Notes under the pieces: generated by a model | Database searches by the model: none | Told to the model about the DNA's origin: nothing | Seen by the model: only the letters and a program-made list of their open reading frames with translations | Assembly: GCA_013396995.1 (NCBI GenBank) | Contig: VWZP01001429.1 | Span: forward strand, 286,469-350,468 | Reading direction: 5' to 3' | Source of the DNA: Dicaeum eximium | Taxonomy: Eukaryota > Chordata > Aves > Passeriformes > Dicaeidae | DNA: 64,000 bases | Shown here: positions 50,480 to 63,540 of the stretch, piece after piece | Layout of the letters: the number at the start of each line of letters is the position of its first letter | Numbering within the stretch: the first letter of the stretch is position 1 | Translations under genes and position numbers: made by a program

Positions 50480-50880
50480 ACAGGAAATAAAGATGGGTCA
50501 ATTTTAGGCAGTGGCATTGAATCCCTTTTGCTGTTGCAAGCCCAGCCATAATTGGAAAGCCGTTCTGGTGCTTATAAACATTCAGTCAGAGAATTCTGAT
50601 GAGCTTTCTTAATTCACTCTGATCAAACCTTTTTAAAAAACTACAAACCTCTGGACAATGGTCTTGTGAAAATGCATGTTGCTCAGTGCAGTGTTCTTGA
50701 CAACTTACATGCTAATTTACTTTTTCATAACATGTGAACGAAGACGATAAAATAAAAAAGATTTGTCAAACCGGAGAGTTTGTTAAAGGAGACTGACTTT
50801 AATCACTCAAAGTTATCAGAACCAATGACAGAACTATAGAGAGCAGTTCTAGTCAGAATCAGAGCCATAGTCATCAAAAG
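50480..50880. promoter_or_regulatory. Candidate non-coding regulatory block
   Basis: The segment lacks simple repeats and contains closely spaced transcription-factor-like words. They are GGACAATGG (50653-50661, Sox-type), CATGCTAATT (50708-50717, octamer-like), CATGTG (50731-50736, E-box), and TAATCACTCAAAG near 50802. Four CpGs remain in 50730-50775 (GAACGAAGACGATAAA, AAACCGGAG) although the neighbourhood is nearly CpG-free. These traits are typical of conserved elements in vertebrate gene deserts, but I have no alignment, so the call is an inference. Confidence 0.28.
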
Positions 50881-53201
50881 ACGTTTTCTGGACCTCAGAA
50901 ACTGAAGCTGTGGAGCAAAAATAAAGCTCATCGTGCTTAAAATGTGACCCTTTTACTATATCTATTACCTGATGCCAAATCAAAATATAGGCTTAATTTA
51001 TGCTGTTAATGGATAACTTCATTTTCCAGCAGCATAATGCCACCACATAAACAAATTAACTACATTTAAAAAATATAATTAAAGAGGTTGTAGTATATAT
51101 CAAAGGTGATAGAACCCAGAGTCTTCCCAAAGCCTACTTGCTCTTAAAGGATGACATGTCCAAGCACAACCATCAAAATAGCAGCAATAGTAAATAAAGG
51201 TGTAACAGCAAAGAGTGCTTCCATGAAATTCCTATGTTATTTGTGAGAAAACCATGTCTTAACTTTCTCTTACTCTCCTCCACAATATGTTACTTTTCTG
51301 TAACACTCATGAGGAGAAGGTTGACGATTCACTCCTGCATTTGGTGCTTGCGACTGTGCACTGCAGTGTCCACTCCACAAAAATACAATAGCATTTTCAA
51401 ATCAAACTGTCCTTAGGCAGTAGCATTAACTACATATTTTGTTTGCTGCCTTTTGTCTTAGATTCCCACTCTTTCATGCTCTGCAGCAGTCTGGGGAAGC
51501 ACCAGTTCAGCCATCATCATTATTATGTACTTTTATTTATTAATCACATTCATGATGTGTTCGAGCTACATTCCAGTCAGAATTGTGAACTTGTCCAGAA
51601 GAGGCAGCAGTCATGTCATTTTGTATCAGCAGCTTCTCTTTTATTCCAGTACCTCTCTGACCTTCAGCAATAGTGTCATGTGCTTCTATAATGGTTCTCA
51701 TTGCCTCCTTTCTCAAGCACCACAGCTCCCTAGAGACTATCTGCATGGAAAGATAACTTTAGGAGCCTCTAGGGGTCTGCTTTCTGTTTGCTTCCATACC
51801 GACTAAAAACCAGTAAAAATCCCATTTGTTCAAATCCATATTTTTTTCTTTCTTTTATTTTTATTTTTTTTAATTTAAGAGCACAGAGCAACACAGCCTC
51901 TGCTTTAAGTTTCTCAGCAAAGCTACTGCCTAATTACTGCCTGCTGAGTAGTGCAGTTAAACACAATCAGTCAGAAAGCCTTAAAGATACAATATCCTTT
52001 TTCATGAACTGTCTGCTTGTCAATTTGAAGTCGCCCTCCTGCTTTAAATCAACCAACCACAGAGCTGTTGTGAACAGCAACTGATTTTCCATGCAGTGCT
52101 GCAAAACAAAATCACACCGTATCCTATTTTTAATGGCCACAGTTTTTCAACTGCATAACAAGAGGTAGCTGGCACTGCTGAGCTGAACCATATCAAAAAT
52201 GGGTTCAAGTAGAAATAGCACAGAATCCTTGAAGAATACAAGTACAGACCCAATTACACGTGCATTGTGATGCTCAAAGCCAATTACAGGCAAATAACAG
52301 TGACACATTGATTCCACTTTCATAGCTGCATTGTAGACATTGGTTGTTTTTATTTTTTGTATCTACAGGACACAGAGAAATAATTTTTAAGGCTCAAATC
52401 CTAAACATTATTTTATTAATCCGCTCTATATTTATGTCCATAGGCTTTTAAAAACACCAGCCTTTACCAAATTCACATCAGGGTGGGCAAAGTGCAATAA
52501 CTTTGTATTTCTGTAGGTATTTTGCTATTTGAACTTCAGACATACAGGTATTAGGAACACATGCATGGACACAGCACATAGTTACACAGCACATAAGCTT
52601 TTAAAGAGTTGGCAGAGTGGGCATTTTCTGACATGCTTGGGACATTGGATAGTTACCAATGCTTGCCAATCTGACCTGTTCTCATCCATGCAGTTAAGCT
52701 ATAAACCTCTTGATAGCTGTAAATTTGTTTGTTTTTTTTTTAATTAACTTGGTAGCAATTTCAACAGCACTCTAATAAAGAGCAGCAGTAAAGAGATTTG
52801 TATAAAAGACTCATAATAATCTGATTTTGTGGTTCTGAAATAAAATATCTTTTATTGAAATATCCATTACTTTTAGAAAACATTTCAAAGGACTGAAGTA
52901 AAGTTAATATTGCACATCCTTCCAAGAGGGAATATATTCCATATTTGTTTAATTTTTCCTTCCCAAAATTTCTAACTTTGCAGAAGCCATAAAGAATGAA
53001 CGGAAAAAAAACCAAGTAACCATCATGTATAAGTTTCCTAAATTTTCCTCGGGTGGTTTTGGACATTCACAGGCCCACAATAAAGGAATGCAGTGCAGTC
53101 AGAAGGCATTTCCCTACTACACTGAGCCAACAAAGGCATCAGGCAGAATAAAGGGATAAAATGCTTTGGCCAGTCTGTCTCTCAGTATGCAATCAGTCTA
53201 T
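50881..53201. other. Intergenic DNA, no gene seen
   Basis: Unique sequence with a T-rich tract at 51840-51880. Open frames of 101 codons or less (minus 52761-53066) have no recognisable domains. Frames at 51443-51806 overlap one another on both strands and are unlike known proteins. Confidence 0.55.
51840..51880 (-). repeat. T-rich low-complexity tract
   Basis: About 40 bases of T with scattered C and A. No retrocopy body could be recognised on either side. Confidence 0.75.
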
Positions 53202-53352
53202 ATCACAGATTCATGGAATGGTTTGGTTCAGAAGGAATCTTTAAAAACCATTCAGTCCAACCCCCATGCAATGAGCAGCAACATCTTTAACTGAATCAGG
53301 TCACTCAGAAGCCCATCCAACCTGACTTTGAATGTTTCCAGGGATGGGGCAG
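53202..53352 (-). mobile_element. Short CR1 3'-end fragment, minus strand
   Basis: Read on plus, it opens with ATCACAGATTCATGGAATGG, the inverted CR1 tail, followed by TTCAGTCCAACCCCCATGCA. It ends with GCCCATCCAACCTGACTTTGAATG and TTCCAGGGATGGGGCAG, all standard avian CR1 3'-UTR/ORF2-end segments in the expected order. Similarity stops abruptly after 53352, giving a severely 5'-truncated copy of about 150 bases. There is no coding capacity. The open frame that follows (53354-53710, 118 codons) is not part of the CR1. Confidence 0.88.
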
Positions 53353-56300
53353 TATGATTTCAGGTGGTGTATTTCAGAGACTAGGAGAGTTATGGAAGAA
53401 GAGAATAGTTCAATTATTTGGACCATCCATTTTTTTCTGCATTTCTCACTTTGGAGATCCTCTACTTTGGCTACTTTGGATAATCATGGGGTTCACAGTA
53501 AAAGTTGAGAACAGTTCTTTAGTCATAAGTCTCAAGGGCCAATTTAACTACCAGGAAGAACTCATGAGATGTTCTTTCAGATTTCTTCAAACCACAGTTG
53601 TGGCAACTAATAAAGGCACTGCACTCCAATTCTGTAGCAAAACTGTCCCGAATTATCCATTCAGAAGTTACCTAAGGATGCCAGTAGCCTATATGAGCAT
53701 GACAGCTTGATAGAACAATCATCAATTCTCTCAATTGCAACCTGTGTTCCTAAAACAAGGCAATGAAAATGTAGTTATTTCAATTTATATGGAAACTCAA
53801 GATTTTGCATTATTTTACTGTCACTTGGGAAAAAAAAAACAATGAAAGGCTGGCACAAATGTAAAAATTTGAAAAATACCAGATTTTACATGGTAAAATA
53901 ATTATCAGATTTACTTTTGAAGTCACATTATACTATTTATTAAGGATGAGAGATGCAATTCAGGGCAATGAAACTCTCTTACGTTTTTTGAATTCTAGTT
54001 TAGAGCAAAAAATTAGTGTCTTTAAACTATGAGGATATGCACAGAAAACATGTACTAGAAAGGTTTCAGCAGCACACAAAGTAATTTCTAATAAAATATT
54101 AGTGAAAGAATATGATAAAAGAAACAGAAACCACAGTGATTCCCTAAAAAAACATATTTTAAAGTTTAGAGAGAAAAGACTACCAAGCTCTTTCCTTGCC
54201 TAAAATTTACTCTTCAGTCATGCAAGACACTGAGCAATGTTTTCTTATCTGTAAAAGCACTTAAGCTGGAGCTTAACCTGAAGCATGTGAGAAATATTAG
54301 AGAAATCAATAAGAAATTGGTTAAGTGCTTGAAGGTAAGCAACTATTAATGTGAATTACTAAATAGAGCCATGGTTCTCATATCTTTTGAAGAACAAAGT
54401 TTCTGTGTTATAACTGAAAAAGTCTTTAGTCTAAGGCACTATCTTGCAGTTATAAAAATAATGGCTACAGATCAAAATAAATGAGTACTTGTCTCTTGGT
54501 TGTCAGAGGGCTCTGCTCTTCCTTGGAAGTGCTGGCTGGTGGGTCTATGGACAGACATTCTGAATCCTGTCATTAGAAAGACCTTGGATGAGTCCTGAGA
54601 CCCCGAAATATGCCTGTGAAATCATTAACCTTCAATCATGTAACGATACATCTGTAAGAGGAATGATGAGTCAGGTTTACCTTTGAAATTAGTTAAGACA
54701 ATAAAAGTCTAAAAGCAGAGTTCAAAGATTCAGAAGCATTATTTCTCCTGATCTTAATTTACAGCATCTTCTGGAAATGAGATTTGAAAGGTAGCTGCTC
54801 ATTTCCTCACTCCTGTTATGATCATCCTGGAGCTTGTTGGTTGTTTACAACGCATTTACTCATCTACATACCATGTAGGAAGAATTATGTAATATGGTGG
54901 TAATAATTAGCTTTGACTGCAGGCAAACTCCTGAATAAAAGGCTGTATTCATGGTATTTAATAAATGAGGGGAGCTGTGACCTTTTAACTTACTGGGGAA
55001 ATTTTAGCCTTCGCAAACAGTTATAGCTATTAAGGAAATATTTCTCATACAATCACACTTTTTTTCTTTTTGTGAGTGTTAGTGCTACTATTTCCTTTCA
55101 TACAGAGCAGAATATTGCTAAGCACATCAAAGAGGACAACACATATTCAGATGAGTATGATTAGTGCCATTATCTTAACGACCTGATTACAAAATTCATG
55201 GAGTTAAAATCAAAGGAATAATAAAAAAGTCAGCAATTGTGTGTTTGGGGTTGGTTTAATTTTTTTCATTAATAAATGGGATTTTTGCTTGAAAACATTG
55301 AGAAATTAATGAATATTTTGCAGATAAATATTTATTTTACTTTGAGATTATAAAATCAGAACTGCACAAAAATCAGGTGATTCTATTTTTTGCAGCTGGG
55401 CCATTCTTACTAGGAATTACTTCATTTCATTTAAACTTAAAGGCCAAATATGGTAATATCTTGGGCTTCTTTTTTAAACAAAAAGTTTACTTATGTAGGT
55501 AAAAACATGTGACTTGCCATCCTGGGTCAGAATAAGTTCCACCTGTTATGGTATATGATTTGGAACACTTACTACTCCCAAGGGAGTTTTAAAAATGCTG
55601 CAGCAGGCTCATAAAAGTTATCTGCCTCATACCCAAAGTCTCTTCCTAATTAATAACAGGATCAAGACTGCTTTTATCTCAAAGTGTAAAGTTTAACACT
55701 CATTATATCACATGCTTATAGCTAATTAGGCTGACACCAGACTGGACTGCTCTACTTAGAAAGTTTGATTCCTTTCTTAATTTTGGTGAATTCTTGATCT
55801 TTGTAACTTCCAGTGGCAATGGGCACAGTATTCATATGGTGAAAAATAGTGTAACTTTAATTTTAACCCTATTGAGTGTTGTCTTGTGTATTAGAATGGA
55901 GGTGGTGAATTCATGCTGTACCTCCTCTACAGGTTTGATATTTTATTCACTGTTTTCATGGGTTGCAGGCTTACAAATCCATCTGTCAACATCTTTGCTA
56001 CATCAGTGCTACAGGAAATTCTTGGTCTGAAACTGCAACATCTCTTTCTGTGGCATTAGTTGTTATGAATGGATATGACAGCCTGAATATTTAGCCGTAT
56101 ACTGCTTGTACGTACGTGTCTTCATTCTGTTTTTATAGTTGTAAGAATCCTTTGTAATTCATTTCCACAGATAGAGTCAAGAATTCCTTACGCAAAGGAA
56201 ACTTCCAACTGCTGTTGCTTTCAGTCCAAGAAACAAGAATACAGGAAAGCTATCTAACAGAAGCAGAAAGAAAAATAAAACTACCAGAGCATTAAACTGT

Positions 56301-59300
56301 GGACTGCATTTGTGCAGATAATCAAAACTGATGTGGAAGTTCCAAGGCTGAGGATAACTCATACCCTGTTTCATGCACTACTTAGTGGCTCATATAAATA
56401 GGCCTCTTCAGCTGCAATGGTGTTGTCAGTTCAGAAACAGTTAATAATATTAGCACCCTATTTCTTGGTCACAACCTGACAGATTACGGTGGATATAAAC
56501 CAGAAATGTTCACAAGCTAGCTAAAGGATGTCCAGATCTGTGATGAATCCTTGGTCTGCTATTACTGACTCACAGGCTGCTTTATTTCTAGAGAATATCA
56601 GTTCCAGGGCAATAAAGTTCCAGACTTTCATTATTTCAATATTCTTTAATGATTTTTAAAAAATAATTATTTGAAATTAAAAATAAAAATTGAATGTATT
56701 GAATAATACATAGTTACAACAAGCAGGAGTATTAGGAAAAAAAAATGAAATCTGAACCCTTTGGATCACTTCAGATGAGAACATATACAGGTGAATAAAT
56801 ACATTACTATACACGTGATTTCATACAAAAGGAATATAAAAAAAAATTTCCCCTGTAGAAAAATATGATATTTTCTCTTAACATTTCAAGTCAAAGAATG
56901 TTCTACAGGTTTTGCATATGAACCAGAACTGGAAAGCTCTTGCCAAAAGCTTTCTGGTTTCTTTACTGGCAATGCAATTGCAGTTCCAAGCCTAGAATTC
57001 AGAGTGGCTACATGTCACTGAATTTTTGATGTGCTGATTTCAGACTGGCCCTATTTTGAGAGGGATGTCTTTTTTTGTGCAACTTTTGAGATAAAACACA
57101 TGCAGATAAGCCCTTTTGGAAGATGTATTCAGTGGTGATCAGTCAACATTCATTTTGTGGCTGGTTATGGTACTAATTTCTGCATTAAGACCAAATTCTT
57201 GTTTAAATTCAGTGTTTCAGGCAGCATTCATACACTGACTCACTGAATGTTAAATGAAAGGCTAATTTTAAAGCAAATTATAAATCTTCATAAATTCACT
57301 CTCATTCTGCATTCTCATCCTACATTTCCTACCAAATCCTTCCTGGGGTTTTATGGCTTTCTGTTTGTTTAAAAACATTTCTATACAGAATGTTGCAATT
57401 TTCTGTTGAATGGAGGAGGTCTTTCGGTCTTCACTCTTGGTGATGGTGGTACCTATCATTCCCTCCATGTATCACTAAGTAAGAATATTACTTTGGATTG
57501 AGAATGTTAGGGGAAAATAAAATAATTAACTTTCAGTTTATATCTTAACATGCATTACCAGTAGGTATACAGCTACTTTGGTGGAGTAAAATCATCATTT
57601 TTTTTTACTTCCTGAGGCTGAATATCCCCAAAACAACTGCTTAAACCTCTCTCTGAAGGATGATGTGCACAGTTCCATGTATGAATCAACTTTATTATCT
57701 CTGCTTAATGGGTTTGAGAGCGCCTTGGATTCTCTTATATTGCTTTAAATCCCGTCCATTCTCTTTTTAGACTCAGCACTGATAAACAGCTAGAGGCAAT
57801 AATTGGATATTCAGTCCTTTCATATGCCCTTCCTAACCTTCACATTCCATGGACAGTCTGCATGCCCTGCAAATTGCAGCCAAGTGGATGCAGTCAAACT
57901 AGCAGGCAGGAGACATGTAACTTCCCCAGCACCACCCTGAAAAACAGGGGCTGCTCCTTCTCTCAGCAAAGAGAAGTCTCACACAGTCTCTTTATTTACT
58001 GCTCTTTGTTCCTTAAAGGTCATTTCTTTTTACACATGATTTGTTATTCCCGTCTGCAGAGAGTGTGTTTCCTTTGGAAATGACCTATTTATAATCATAA
58101 TAATGCATTCCACTTACATATTATTGTCCAATAACAGGGTGCTTTGGGGTTTAACAGCACTGCTTCTTTCACTTCCCATCCAAGAGTTATTGAGGCATGC
58201 CATTATATTAAACTATAACATAGACTCCTCTTAATACCCTGTTGTTTGACCAGCTTTAGATAAACTGCATGCATTACCTGAATGCTTATATATTCAAGGA
58301 TAATCTCATGAAGTCTATGCTGTCTCAGAGTGGAGTGCAGTATCTGCCAGGAAATATAAACCATGGAAAATTATTGACTTGGTAACATCCTGATTCCCAG
58401 ATGTTGTGATTTTAAATATTTAGATTTTATTCTAAACAGCGACAATGCAATTTGAAAATAATCCTGGGAATTTCAGCAACTGGAAAGATGTCAGGGAAAT
58501 TGGTGTTCAAAATTTTTACTGAAGAGGTGGGAAAGTGTTATGGATCCAAAAAATCTCTCTAGTGAGAGAACATGCTAGTCTGGTATCCAAAATACTGACT
58601 ATTATATGAGGTATTTGGGTAAGATAGAATATTGTGATGGTGTAATTTTCTTTTTCTTTCCTAAACCACCTTTTTTATTTTAATATTTTCAAACAGGGGT
58701 AGAAATGAAGCCATTGCTCTTGGCAGAGAAAGGAGGAAAAGAGAAGTTATTTACAGGACTCTGAAGGGGTACTGGGAGATACTATGACTGCTCAGATGTT
58801 TTTTCAGAACGTGAGATTTAAACACAAGAGTACCAAGATCGGTCACTTGGAATGAGCTGTCATTCTGTTTGTACCATCGGTTCAGAAAAAACATGTAAAA
58901 CACCCTGCAGGTAAATATTTCTCTTTTTCATCTATTTTTGAAGAGGAATCAACACATTATACAAGATTTTTATTTGTGTCATATTGAGCTAACTATATTA
59001 TAAATTTCCAAAAGAAACAGTATTCAAATTACAAAGAAATTTATTTGTTCATCATCTTATTGGCATATTTTCTCACTAGATTTATTTCTATCATTATTTA
59101 AATACTTTTACCTACTGCAAACACTTTTCATATCTAGTTATTTATGTACAAGCAGCAAAAAACCCAAACAAGCAAGCAAACAAACAAAAATAAAAAGGCT
59201 TTTGAGATAGAAAGATTTTAGGAAGAGCCCACAGGAAGAAAATAACCATAAAGATATATTTTACAAAAGTATTATTTGGAATCTAACAAGGATACTTGAG

Positions 59301-62104
59301 CAAAAAAAAAAATAGATGCAAAATGTTTTTAAAGAGTGAAGAACCCAGACTCTTCAAACTCAGTTTAAGTGTTCTCTGTCCATTCTTCAAATAGTATAAC
59401 AAATGGATTGTGTACTACTAATTTCAGAATACTCTATTCTTCTGCCCCTTAAGGGTAAATAGGCTACTAAAGCAGAAAAGGCTTTAGTTTATAAAGTGTC
59501 AAATATTTCCTTCTCCTTGAACATAAAATCCTCAAACAAGGTCTTTGAGGCAAGCATAAAGGTCTCTATCCATGCATCTTGTACAGCTTGTTGGTTCATG
59601 ATAAAATATTTTCTGAAAATTACCCCAGCTTTAAAAGTGGCCATAAACACTTTTGGGCTATGATGGTTTTCTTTAGAGCTGGGATGTCCTCTGCATTAAT
59701 AAATACATAGTTATGAGCTTTGGGCTTGCTATCTTCTCAATTCCTAACATCTAAAACCTTCACAGTCTCAACTGTACTTCTTTTTCATTAAAAATATAAT
59801 CTACTCCATTTCCAGTTTTTGTGCATGTTCTCTTGTACATATCTCAAAGGCTGGTCTCTTTTAGTAAGGTATAGAACCACTGTTTTGCAAATTCTGCTTC
59901 CAATTTTTATTTCCTTTACATATTTGGATGAAGAGGCCATACGGCCTTATACCTATCTTGTACAGCCCAGAAGAATGAGAATTGTTTATATTCTTGCTTC
60001 TTGATCTTCCCATAGTGAGGCTGTAGAAAGACCTGGACCTAGAACCACACTCCTTCTCTATTCCCTAGAAGTTTTCACAAATGAAGGATGAGAACAGATT
60101 TGTCATTTTTATATTGAGCCTATTTTCCACTTCCTGTCTCCTCCGGAGTACATTGTCAAATCAGAAGCTTCCATTTTGGGACCTGGAAAAAGACTTTCCT
60201 AGTTTGAGCTGCAATCAAAACCTGCAGCTTTCTGAATTTCTGAGGAACACGTTGCCTTAACACTCGCCTTTCTCTAAGTTGTCTCCTGGCTCTTGGACTA
60301 TTCAGCATCCTTCTCCTTTACATTCATTTGCTTCTGAGGTGCCAAATCTGTAGTCAGAAGTCTCCACTTTCAGTCTCTTTGCATTCCTCTCTCAACTGTT
60401 ATCCACCCTATTTAGAGAAAGCAAACTTTTTAGAATTTTAAAATCTATGACTGAGGCCTATTTTGAAAATAAAAGTAAAGTAAAAAAAAGTACGTCTATT
60501 TCTCCAGAATGAGCTGACAAGATATTAATACAGAATCAGCTGTGGAACACCTGCTGCTTGTCAGAGGATATTTATCACATCACCAAAAGAAGAAGAAGGA
60601 AATAAGTTCATTTCCAAAGGGAATTGACACTTAGTGGTGTCAGGAAGAAAAGAAAATATTTGAAAATATTAATGGTATTATTATTTTAATTCTTTTAATT
60701 GAGGTTTCTGAACACTAATGACTTATTAATCTGGCTATGTCCTTTTCAATGAGTTAAAAGTAAACCTCTAGAAGTATCACACCAGAAGTTAGAAGTCTCC
60801 TAGTGCATTTTTCAGAGGTAATTACAGTCCATGATATATTTATAAATTTTTATGGGACACTGGGATAAAAATTATGGGCAAAAAGGAAATGAAGAGTCAA
60901 ATAAATATTTTGCTACCAATAAGACATAATTACCATGTGTGAGGAAGCAAGACACATTGCCCTACATGCTTTTCCTAAATACCAAGGAGCTCATGGAAAC
61001 ACTCTGCTTTCCTCTACACTTATGATAAAATATTTTGCATTTTCAAAGTCAGAAACAAGGAATAAATATCTTTATAAAATTACTGAACTGCCCAAAGGAA
61101 ATTTTTTTGGTCTCCATAAGTCTTGAGTAGCATGACAAGAAATCAATAAAAAATGTATATATAATGCAAAACCAAAGTAAAATTGCTACCACTTCCTACA
61201 AATCTTGCTACAACTATTATTGTGCTTTGGCTTAGGAAATATACAAATAAGTTATCTGATTTTCCTCCAGAACACATTGATTTCTCTTAAAGATCTTTTC
61301 TAAAAGATGCAAAAAACTTTCCAGCCAGTCACGCTTCAAAAACTCCTATTAAAAGCTATGATTTCAATTGCACTGTTAGTCAGCCTTGTCTTCCAGAAAA
61401 GGAGCAAATGCCAAATAAGTCCACTTGGTCATTTACTTGAAGGGAAAAGGGGCTAAGGAGAAGTAAAAATATGCTTGTCCCTAACTAAGGAGAAGAAAGC
61501 TAACAGCTAATTGGTCATAAGTTGCTGGGTGCATTTATTTGCCTAATAATGATCTTTACTCTATAATCTCTTTTGACTCTAGAATAAAGCACAGAAAAAA
61601 TCCCAGACAATAAGGATTTATTTGTGACAAAAAACTCATAATTGTAACAAAAGATTCATACATACTTTTTTCATTTTATTGGTGTTTGTCTTGTTTCCAT
61701 TTTCTTTATCTTCTGGTTTATCTTGTCTGGATAAAGTCAGAGACTTCAAAGAAGTTACATAAGGACAGCTGCACTTCCCAAGAAAGTGAATTACCAGCCT
61801 AGGACATATTATGATAAGAATTAGAATCCTTTACCTTGTGTTTCCTAGACAGCAAGAATTGTAGAAAGCTAAGTTTTACTCCTTTCTTCACTACCTTCAA
61901 GTTTTATTGATATTTCAAGCTCTTAGAAATAAAAGCAGCATTCTACTCATTGTGCTACCAAATAGCTGAAGAAAAAAGTTCCCATCCTGGCTGTCAGTCC
62001 AGAGAGCATTTCTTTTGCTCTCTGAGGCAAGGAGTGCCTACTGATTCCATTGACATTGTAGGAAGGAATTTCTTGGAGGACCTATTTGTTTTGCAAGAAA
62101 AAAC
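53353..62104. other. Long stretch of unique AT-rich DNA, no gene seen
   Basis: Nearly 9 kb with no recognised transposon or gene. The longest open frame (plus 53354-53710, 118 codons) matches nothing I know. Minor items are a (CAAA)n-like run at 59165-59192 and a GTACGTACGT palindromic word near 56109-56118. The stretch 55120-55200 has several homeodomain- and E-box-like words (CAGATGAG, GATTAGTG, TTAACGACC) and could be a conserved element. Repeat density is unusually low. Confidence 0.5.
59165..59192. repeat. Short (CAAA)n-like microsatellite
   Basis: ACAAGCAAGCAAACAAACAAA-type tetranucleotide repeats with two G substitutions, flanked by A-rich DNA. Confidence 0.7.
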
Positions 62105-62156
62105 AGCTCAATGATCTCAAAGGTCTTTTCCAACCTAGTTTATTTTGTGATTACTC
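62105..62156 (+). mobile_element. Tiny CR1 3' terminus, plus strand
   Basis: GCTCAATGATCTCAAAGGTC followed by TTTTCCAACCTAGTTTATTTTGTGATTAC matches the last 50 bases of avian CR1 (family: GATGATC...AGGTCCCTTCCAACCTGGATTATTCTGTGATTC). Nothing upstream of 62105 is recognisable as CR1, so it is an extremely 5'-truncated or decayed copy. Confidence 0.72.
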
Positions 62157-63109
62157 TGTTAAAACTTTGCTACTTCTATCCCTCCTAAAAAGGAGTTTTT
62201 AAGCATACTACATGTAGAATTATGTAGTTATTGCTCTGTGCAGGTACAAAACACAGTTCTACACATCAGGTATGATTTGACACAAATGATGATGGTGACT
62301 TCATGCTCAACCATCATCAAAGGTCTTAGCCAAATTACTTCCAGTTTTGTAAGTACACTCAACGTCGATGGGAATGCTTCAAAAAATCAAGAAAATGAGG
62401 AAAGGTACTTGTACTGCTAAAAAATTTTGTAAGACTGCACAAATTTACAGAGCTGTAAACCTAACTCTTTTGTTGGCTTTTGGCACATTCATTATTTAAC
62501 AGGGCTTTGAAACAAATGCTTCTATTGCTGTGTAAACAATTAAATAGTTTTGAAACTTTTTCAGCTTCCTTATACAATCTAGGCTTCTCAGCTGCCTGTC
62601 TGATGTCCATAAGCTATTTTAAGAGCCTAACTCACTTAGAGTATTCTATGTGTTAGCAGAATGATACATATTACATTTGTAATTAATTCTGAGCTGGAAA
62701 AATAGTAAGAAAAAGTCTCTAATAAAAAAGATAATAATTGCAATATCTTAAAGAAGGAAATAAGGATCCTTTGCACAATTTTTAACTTTTGAACTAAAAA
62801 TGCAGTTATGCTCTTGTCCTATTTTTACTCTCAAATGACGTTGAGAGATTTTTATTAATAAAAAGTAAGAGATTACAGAGACATAATATCACACAGCTGT
62901 TATTTAGGAATTAACCATTTATTAAACAATTCCCTTTCAATGCTACATATGTCCATAATTAATTTATGCAAGGATTTACCTGAATAGAATAATCTTTGAA
63001 GATAAGTATTTTTTAATTGATGTTACTTTTAAAGAGATGTAATGTTTCAAATTAAATTACATTAAATGCTTTTGTGTTTACTCTGCATTAAACCCTATTT
63101 TATTTATTG
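62157..63109. other. Intergenic DNA, no gene seen
   Basis: AT-rich unique sequence. The largest open frame is 60 codons and unrecognised. No repeats or RNA genes were seen. Confidence 0.55.
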
Positions 63110-63540
63110 TCATCTTCCCAGCATGGTCTCATCATGGTTGAAGAGGGCTGCTAATGCTATTTATATTATGCTGCACTGTCCTCTAATTGACCTTGTTTGT
63201 GCAATGGAATGACTGCTTTTCTCAAGCTGCCAGCTCTTTATTGCTGCATTTTGACCATGCACTAGTGGCTCTTTGTGCTGCTTTTGAGTTCAAGAATCAA
63301 TACTGCATTCCCCACAGCCAATAAAGGAAGCTGACAGCATGAATTAACTGAGTGTAGCCAGTTGCATGGAGGGCCATTGGCTTTAAGGAAAATCCGGACG
63401 ATTACAAGCCTCCATTGCTTAGTGGAGATTTTAATGCAAAGCGCGAGGTTGCTGTAATTTAATTTTGGCCTGCTGCTCTGACACACTCCCCTTTTCTATT
63501 GCTTCATGGAGTCCAAGCTATTAATGGCTGCAGACCAAAA
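63110..63540. promoter_or_regulatory. Best candidate conserved non-coding regulatory element
   Basis: This is the least repetitive and most word-rich 430 bases in the window. It contains inverted CCAAT boxes (CAGCCAATAAA at 63317-63327, GGCCATTGGC at 63372-63381) and homeodomain-type cores (CTAATTGACC, TGAATTAACTG). A POU-like TTAATGCAAAG lies at 63431-63441, followed immediately by GCGCGAGG, and a TGTAATTTAATTTTGG stretch follows. CpGs persist (TCCGGACG at 63393-63400, GCGCG at 63441-63445) in a CpG-depleted background. Homopolymers are absent until past 63640. No open frame beyond 74 codons exists. The composition resembles deeply conserved enhancers near developmental genes. The claim rests on composition and motifs, not on an alignment. 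Confidence 0.4.

Noticed and set aside
51840..51880. T-rich tract as the inverted tail of a retrocopy
   Set aside because: No parent sequence, polyadenylation signal outside the tract or target duplication could be seen.
53354..53710. 118-codon plus-strand open frame beginning at the CR1 boundary
   Set aside because: It does not continue the CR1 coding sequence (the CR1 is on the minus strand) and resembles no protein. Likely chance.
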